Shown here: positions 59,842-64,000 of the stretch, in pieces
Position numbering within the stretch: position 1 is the first letter of the stretch
Layout: each line of letters starts with the position of its first letter
Source of the DNA: Chryseobacterium sp. GVT01B
Lineage (GTDB): Bacteria; Bacteroidota; Bacteroidia; Flavobacteriales; Weeksellaceae
DNA: 64,000 nt
Assembly (NCBI RefSeq): GCF_019970045.1
Contig: NZ_JAHXYI010000003.1
Coordinates: 186,001-250,000, forward strand
Direction of reading: 5' to 3'
Translations under genes and position numbers: made by a program
Notes under the pieces: generated by a model
Database searches by the model: none
What the model saw: the letters and a program-made list of their open reading frames with translations, nothing else
Told to the model about the DNA's origin: nothing

Positions 59842-60360
59842 ATGAGTCAAACCCATACAGAAAAGAAAATCAAACCTGTTGCACCGAAAGTACAAGAACT
59901 GATCAATGCTTCTAAAAGCATTATTCTGGCTACTGTAGATGCAGAAGGAAATCCCAATTCAAGTTATGCCCCTTTTGTTCAGGTAGAGAATACATTTTAT
60001 ATTCTGGTATCTTTCATGGCAAAACATACTAAAAACCTTGCTGACGGAAGAAAAACATCCATCATGTTTATTGAAGATGAATCAGCTACGAAACAGATCT
60101 ATGCCCGCGAGCGTTTAACTTTTGAAGCAACGACTTCTCAAATTGAAAGAGATTCTGAAGTATGGACTCAGGTAGTTGCCAAGCTAAAAGAGACTCACGG
60201 GAAAGTGGTGGATGTCATTTCCGAAATGGGAGATTTTATTTTAATTGCCTTACAGCCTGTGAAAGGATCTTATGTAAATGGATTCGGGAGCGCTTACTTT
60301 GTAGATGCTAATCTGGAAATTGTAGAACATAGAAATGACGTGAATCATCAGTCTAAATAA
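59842..60360 (+). CDS. HugZ/pyridoxamine phosphate oxidase-fold protein
   Basis: This 172-residue split-barrel protein has ILATVDAEGNPNSSYAPFV at the FMN-domain start and GSYVNGFGSAYFVDA near the C-terminus. The latter matches the GFGxA motif of HugZ-type haem-degrading enzymes. A role in haem iron use is plausible but unproven, because the fold also includes FMN-binding oxidases. It is divergent from ahcY. Confidence 0.85.
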   Translation: MSQTHTEKKIKPVAPKVQELINASKSIILATVDAEGNPNSSYAPFVQVENTFYILVSFMAKHTKNLADGRKTSIMFIEDESATKQIYARERLTFEATTSQIERDSEVWTQVVAKLKETHGKVVDVISEMGDFILIALQPVKGSYVNGFGSAYFVDANLEIVEHRNDVNHQSK

Positions 60361-60362
60361 TT

Positions 60363-60503
60363 AAGCAGGGAGCTTGAAGAAGGATGCTGGAAGTTGATAA
60401 AGAGTAAGCCGGTAGAGAGTTTGTTTTTTCATTAATGGTCTGCAAATTATTTTATAACAAATAGTAACTTCCATCCTCCAGCTCCCAGCTTCAAGCTTTT
60501 TTT
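60363..60503. repeat. Intergenic inverted repeat (GAGCTTGAAG / CTTCAAGCT words)
   Basis: Near-complementary words GGAGCTTGAAGAAGGATGC (60368 on) and CATCCTCCAGCTCCCAGCTT (60473 on) flank an AT-rich centre. Similar words occur in other gaps in this window. No gene seen. Confidence 0.45.
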
Positions 60504-60505
60504 AG

Positions 60506-60513
60506 TATTTTTG
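60506..60513 (+). promoter_or_regulatory. -7 promoter element for the PPTase gene
   Basis: TATTTTTG matches the -7 consensus and ends 16 nt before the ATG at 60530. It lies just after the upstream repeat. Confidence 0.45.
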
Positions 60514-60529
60514 TTTCATATAAAAAAGA

Positions 60530-61144
60530 ATGCCACTCTACAGAGATTTTTCAGATGATAATGCCACCATCCTTGTTTGGAAGTATGATGAAAGTGAAGA
60601 GCTTGATATCCATAACCTTCTGGAACCGGAAAATGCTGAAAAGGTAAAAGATTATCATCCCAAAAAATTATTGGAAGTCCTGATGGTACGCAAACTCCTG
60701 AAAGGATTAAAGCCCGATTCTAAGATTTTATATAAAGAAAGAGAACCTTTTCTTTCTCCCAATGATGCGGAAATTTCCATTACACACTCTTTTCCCTTTG
60801 CAGCCATCGCCATTTCTAAAAATAAAATAGGAATTGATGTTGAAAAGTTCAACCCGAAGATTTTAAGGGTGATTGATAAATTTACCTATGAAAATGAGCG
60901 TGGGTTCATTCCTGAAGACAAAGCAGACACTTTTTATACAATTATATGGAGTGTAAAAGAAAGCATGTACAAAATTCACCACTCAAAATACTGGTCTTTA
61001 AAGAAAAACTATGAAGTGAAGCCTTTTGAGCTGAAACATCTTCATAAGATAAGCTGCCGTGTCTATGACGAACAGTTTTCAGATGAATTCAAAGCCAGGG
61101 TAGAGTTTTTCGATGACTACTGCTTTACGATTGTGGAGGAGTAG
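60530..61144 (+). CDS. 4'-phosphopantetheinyl transferase superfamily protein
   Basis: This 204-residue Sfp/HetI-type PPTase has the Mg2+-binding motif GIDVEKF (D103, E105) and WSVKESMYK (W140, K143, E144), preceded by ISITHSFPFAAIAIS. It transfers the phosphopantetheine arm of CoA to carrier proteins. Substrates could be the fatty-acid ACP or specialised-metabolism carriers; no PKS/NRPS genes are nearby. The 3' end overlaps the convergent FUSC gene by 20 nt. Confidence 0.9.
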   Translation: MPLYRDFSDDNATILVWKYDESEELDIHNLLEPENAEKVKDYHPKKLLEVLMVRKLLKGLKPDSKILYKEREPFLSPNDAEISITHSFPFAAIAISKNKIGIDVEKFNPKILRVIDKFTYENERGFIPEDKADTFYTIIWSVKESMYKIHHSKYWSLKKNYEVKPFELKHLHKISCRVYDEQFSDEFKARVEFFDDYCFTIVEE

Positions 61145-63389
61145 GATCAGTTTCGTTTTTATATTTTTCTATAACTTTTCTCTGTTCTTTTGCTACATCA
61201 TAGATCAGTTCCAGGATGTCATGGATGTTTTTAAGCTCTGTTAAATGAGATACTTTATCAGGATCTCTTCTGTCTACGATGTCATTTTCTTCAATCTCCG
61301 TTTTTCTTTTCAGAAGCATATCTTCAATAGAAGAATCTTCAGGCTCAAGGCGGCTTTCCATTTTCAACGTTTCATTGATGTCATTTCCGTTGAGAAGGGT
61401 AGAGGTTTGCTGCATTTCTGCTTCAATCTTTCTGCTCCAGCTTTCTGCATCTATTTCAGGATATTGTTCATTACTCTTGGAATATTGAGAAAGAGAAGCG
61501 GTATATGCTGTGATCAGATGTGATGTAGCTACAAATTGGTGAACAACTTCTAACTTTTTCTGCTGGTTTTTAGGATCCGAAATCATTCTCTGGAAATTGT
61601 CGGAAAGGTTGGCCAAAGAAATGATCGCATTTTTTCGCTTTACCTTGTAATCTTCAAGGTCAAAATTTCCTTGTAAGAATTTGGAAATCACACTCTGGAA
61701 ATAGATAAGGTTGTCTGTTGCAGACTTCTTCATCAGGTCCAGATTCTGGGTATGTTCCCAAACCGGAAGTACAATATAAGATACTGCAAAAGCTATGATT
61801 CCGGCAATCGCTGTATCAAATATTCTGTCTTTAAAAATGATATTTACCTTTCCCGGATTTAAAAAATTAAAACTCAGGAAAACATAGATTGTCATGAATA
61901 ATACCGCCCAGAAATACCGTCCTTTCAAGAAGCTGAAACACATGATCATGCTGATAAGTAAAATAGCAAATAAAACACCGTTAATATGTACAAAATGGAG
62001 AATGGCGTAAGCAATGCTGGCTCCTGCAATTGTTCCATAGAGACGGAGAAGATTTCTCTGCTTTGTAATGGAGTAGGCCGGTTTTAAAATAGCAGTAATG
62101 GTAATTAATATCCAATACGTATGTCCCAATCCTAAAAGATCAAACATTGAGAAAATATACCCCAGCAGCAAAGCAGTTGTAATTCTTATCGCATGGCGGA
62201 AATGGGAAGAGGATAACGAAATATTATTCCTTAAAACCTTAGCATTAAGCTTGGGCTCATTAGGCATAAATTTTTTCAAATCTAATCCTGTGGATAAACT
62301 CTTTGCCAGTTTTATATTCTGAGAAAATACTTTATAAATCTCGTTGATTTCTTTGGTGATTTCATAGATACGCATCAGGATCTGGCGCAGAATCATGAAA
62401 TTTTCCAGGTTGTCGGGAGAAAGCTGCTTATTTCTGAGTTCGAAATAATTATAATTAAGATTCTTTAATTCCTGTTCCAGATTCACCATCGGTTTTGCTC
62501 TGGTACCACTTTGAAGCGCGATTCCGATATTAGTGATCTCTTCTGCCAAAAGATTGAGATAATCATGGATATTAACGAGAATCATACTATCTTCAAAGCT
62601 CTGCTGAAGCTTCTGATAATCACTTTCAGAGGTCATTAGCTTTTCATGAAGGTCCATAGAATTCAGGAACATCAACATCAATAAACGACTCGTTGTTGTG
62701 GATTCATTGACTATGGTTCTCGTTTTAAAAACAGTTTCTCTGGTGTCTTCCTGCAGGTTTTTTATTTCAATCTGCTTGGCGATAACCTGAGTGGTCAGTT
62801 TATTAAAATCCGGATTCTTCTGATAATAATTCGCTTTAATCTTTAAAAATTCAGCCAGCTGAAGATAGTTTTCCCCAATCATCTGGCTTGCCAGTTTATA
62901 AGGACGGATTGTTGTTACAATAAGGAATATAAGTAGAAACCATATACAGCCTGAAGCAAAGATCAGTAGACTTTTAAAGATATTGCTTCCTGTAAGATGA
63001 CCGTCAATAAAGATGGCAAGTACCACAAGCGATAATGAGCCTACAGCTGCTAATCTCTGACCATACACTCCAATGAGCGAGAAAAACATTCCGAAGACGA
63101 TCACCTCCAGAAGTACCAGGGCTTTAATATTCATCACAAGACTTGCGATGAGCGCGACAAAAACAAAACAGAAGATCGCAAAAGTAAGGGCATTCCTTCT
63201 TCTGATGAAAGGACCTGGCTGGTCTGTAAGCGCTACAAAGCTGGTTCCGAGAGGGAAAAGGAAATATTCCTTCAAAATCCCGAAGTGGGCAAGGACTAGA
63301 CAAGGCAGAACAGTAGCTAATGTAATTCTGATAGCAGAATATACATACTGACTGGTTACAAATTTTTTTAGTTCTGCCGAATAGTTCAT
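61125..63389 (-). CDS. FUSC family membrane protein (YccS/YhfK-like)
   Basis: This 754-residue protein has an N-terminal block of about six helices (about 15-175), a long cytoplasmic helical region (about 190-380), a second helix block (about 395-545; GLGHTYWILITITAILKPAY is the FUSC signature), and a C-terminal helical tail. The family resembles aromatic-acid exporters and YccS; substrate unknown. A -7 element TATTTTTG ends 4 nt upstream of the start codon on the minus strand. Confidence 0.88.
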   Translation of the reverse strand: MNYSAELKKFVTSQYVYSAIRITLATVLPCLVLAHFGILKEYFLFPLGTSFVALTDQPGPFIRRRNALTFAIFCFVFVALIASLVMNIKALVLLEVIVFGMFFSLIGVYGQRLAAVGSLSLVVLAIFIDGHLTGSNIFKSLLIFASGCIWFLLIFLIVTTIRPYKLASQMIGENYLQLAEFLKIKANYYQKNPDFNKLTTQVIAKQIEIKNLQEDTRETVFKTRTIVNESTTTSRLLMLMFLNSMDLHEKLMTSESDYQKLQQSFEDSMILVNIHDYLNLLAEEITNIGIALQSGTRAKPMVNLEQELKNLNYNYFELRNKQLSPDNLENFMILRQILMRIYEITKEINEIYKVFSQNIKLAKSLSTGLDLKKFMPNEPKLNAKVLRNNISLSSSHFRHAIRITTALLLGYIFSMFDLLGLGHTYWILITITAILKPAYSITKQRNLLRLYGTIAGASIAYAILHFVHINGVLFAILLISMIMCFSFLKGRYFWAVLFMTIYVFLSFNFLNPGKVNIIFKDRIFDTAIAGIIAFAVSYIVLPVWEHTQNLDLMKKSATDNLIYFQSVISKFLQGNFDLEDYKVKRKNAIISLANLSDNFQRMISDPKNQQKKLEVVHQFVATSHLITAYTASLSQYSKSNEQYPEIDAESWSRKIEAEMQQTSTLLNGNDINETLKMESRLEPEDSSIEDMLLKRKTEIEENDIVDRRDPDKVSHLTELKNIHDILELIYDVAKEQRKVIEKYKNETDPTPPQS

Positions 63390-63393
63390 ACTA

Positions 63394-63401
63394 CAAAAAT
63401 A
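63394..63401 (-). promoter_or_regulatory. -7 promoter element for the FUSC gene (leaderless arrangement)
   Basis: TATTTTTG on the minus strand ends 4 nt before the FUSC start codon, implying little or no 5' leader. Confidence 0.5.
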
Positions 63402-63712
63402 GCTATTGAATTTAAGAAAATCGCCATAAAAAAAAGACTTTTATAAACTTAAATATTATATTTTTTTAAGTGGGTTGTTATACTATTAAAAAAATTGAAA
63501 AGCAATCAGATTAATCACCGGGGATTAGCCATTCATATTTCAATGGTGAATTTTTTGCTTCGCAAAGTGAATAGTGAATGATGGCAGCGTGTAAAATAAT
63601 TTGACAAGCGAAGCAGATTGACTATTCACAATTCATTTTTAACACAACAGCTAACAAATCTTGTTCCACGAATTCTTACCTTAGCCTATCTCAACTTTTA
63701 AATAGCAACTTT
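63402..63712. repeat. Gene-free gap with an inverted repeat
   Basis: The gap before the beta-lactamase gene is AT-rich. At 63541-63640 it has opposed words TGCTTCGC/GCGAAGCA and GAATAGTGAATG/GACTATTCACAATTC, similar to the repeat at 605-720. No gene is seen. Confidence 0.5.
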
Positions 63713-64000
63713 ATGAAAAACACCCTTAAAAATATCTTCGTCATATTCTTTTCTTTTTTCATTCTAAGTTGTAGTTCACAGAGCAAGGAAAGTTTTAAAG
63801 CAAAAGAAATTTATAAATCCAACAGTCTGATTGTTACTCAGATTTCAGAAAATGCTTTTATCCATACTTCTTTTAAACAGACAAATGATTTCGGAAATGT
63901 ACCCTGTAACGGATTGATTGTAAAAAATAAGAATGAAACTATTGTTTTTGATACACCCACTAATGATAAAAGTTCAGAAGAACTGATACAATGGATTAAT
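63713..64000 (+). CDS. Subclass B1 metallo-beta-lactamase (CcrA/CfiA-like), lipoprotein, truncated by window edge
   Basis: The first 96 residues are visible. A lipoprotein signal ends in ILSC (C20), and the N-terminal MBL strands follow: LIVTQISENAFIHTS, NVPCNGLIVKN and FDTPTNDKSSEELIQWI. This pattern (ITQLS, VPxNGxIV, DTPxND) matches B1 enzymes such as CcrA better than IND/BlaB-type enzymes. The zinc-binding HxHxD motif lies beyond the edge, so activity cannot be checked. Chromosomal B1 enzymes are common in this group. The lipoprotein anchor is less usual. Confidence 0.82.
   Translation, partial: MKNTLKNIFVIFFSFFILSCSSQSKESFKAKEIYKSNSLIVTQISENAFIHTSFKQTNDFGNVPCNGLIVKNKNETIVFDTPTNDKSSEELIQWIN

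Overview
The window is AT-rich chromosomal DNA from a member of the Bacteroidota, most likely a Chryseobacterium or close relative in the Weeksellaceae. The evidence is the many secreted proteins ending in type IX secretion (T9SS) type A sorting domains, promoters of the Bacteroidota form (TTTG, about 20 nt, TAnnTTTG) with little use of Shine-Dalgarno sequences, a complete Bat (aerotolerance) operon, a mevalonate-pathway decarboxylase, a PNGase F relative, a chryseoviridin-like graspetide locus, and the start of a subclass B1 metallo-beta-lactamase at the right edge. I saw no tRNA, rRNA, CRISPR array, transposase or phage gene.

Layout. 1-4.4 kb: truncated rlmB, a DinB-fold protein, a PNGase F-like T9SS cargo and a secreted FN3-type protein. 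4.6-12.5 kb: moxR, a GNAT gene, a DUF58 gene, a membrane accessory gene, then batA, batB, batC and batD. 12.6-18.3 kb: MarC-type membrane protein, isochorismate synthase, hotdog thioesterase, acyltransferase, a possible 20-residue peptide gene, and a PadR/PspC operon with a likely operator. 18.8-30.4 kb: mixed housekeeping and secreted genes (HD hydrolase, YciA-type thioesterase behind a cobalamin riboswitch, GEVED-domain T9SS protein, MutS2, uracil-DNA glycosylase, lipoproteins). 30.7-33.8 kb: MscS channel, pdxJ, esterase. 33.9-36.4 kb: graspetide RiPP locus, with two multicore precursors, an internal terminator and two ATP-grasp ligases. 36.7-50.5 kb: SDR/epimerase plus acyl-CoA ligase, mvaD, exo/endonuclease-phosphatase, TauE/SafE plus DUF1634, purK, Kef-type antiporter, EamA transporter, purE. 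50.6-56.8 kb: four tandem BspA-like (DUF285 repeat) T9SS surface proteins in one operon. 56.9-64 kb: YiaA-type protein, lipoprotein, ahcY, HugZ-like protein, phosphopantetheinyl transferase, FUSC protein and the partial beta-lactamase.

The most notable system is the graspetide locus. Both precursors carry the microviridin-type leader motif PFFAxFLE, then a run of eight-residue repeats with Thr/Ser at position 2 and Asp at position 7 (four in the first, three in the second), then a classical TxKYPSD core. This matches the published architecture of chryseoviridin, but with two precursors of different ring number and an intrinsic terminator before the ligases. Other points: a cobalamin riboswitch ahead of a thioesterase gene that is not an obvious B12 target, at least six genes whose -7 box ends 4-6 nt before the start codon (candidate leaderless mRNAs), and several families of dispersed palindromic intergenic repeats.
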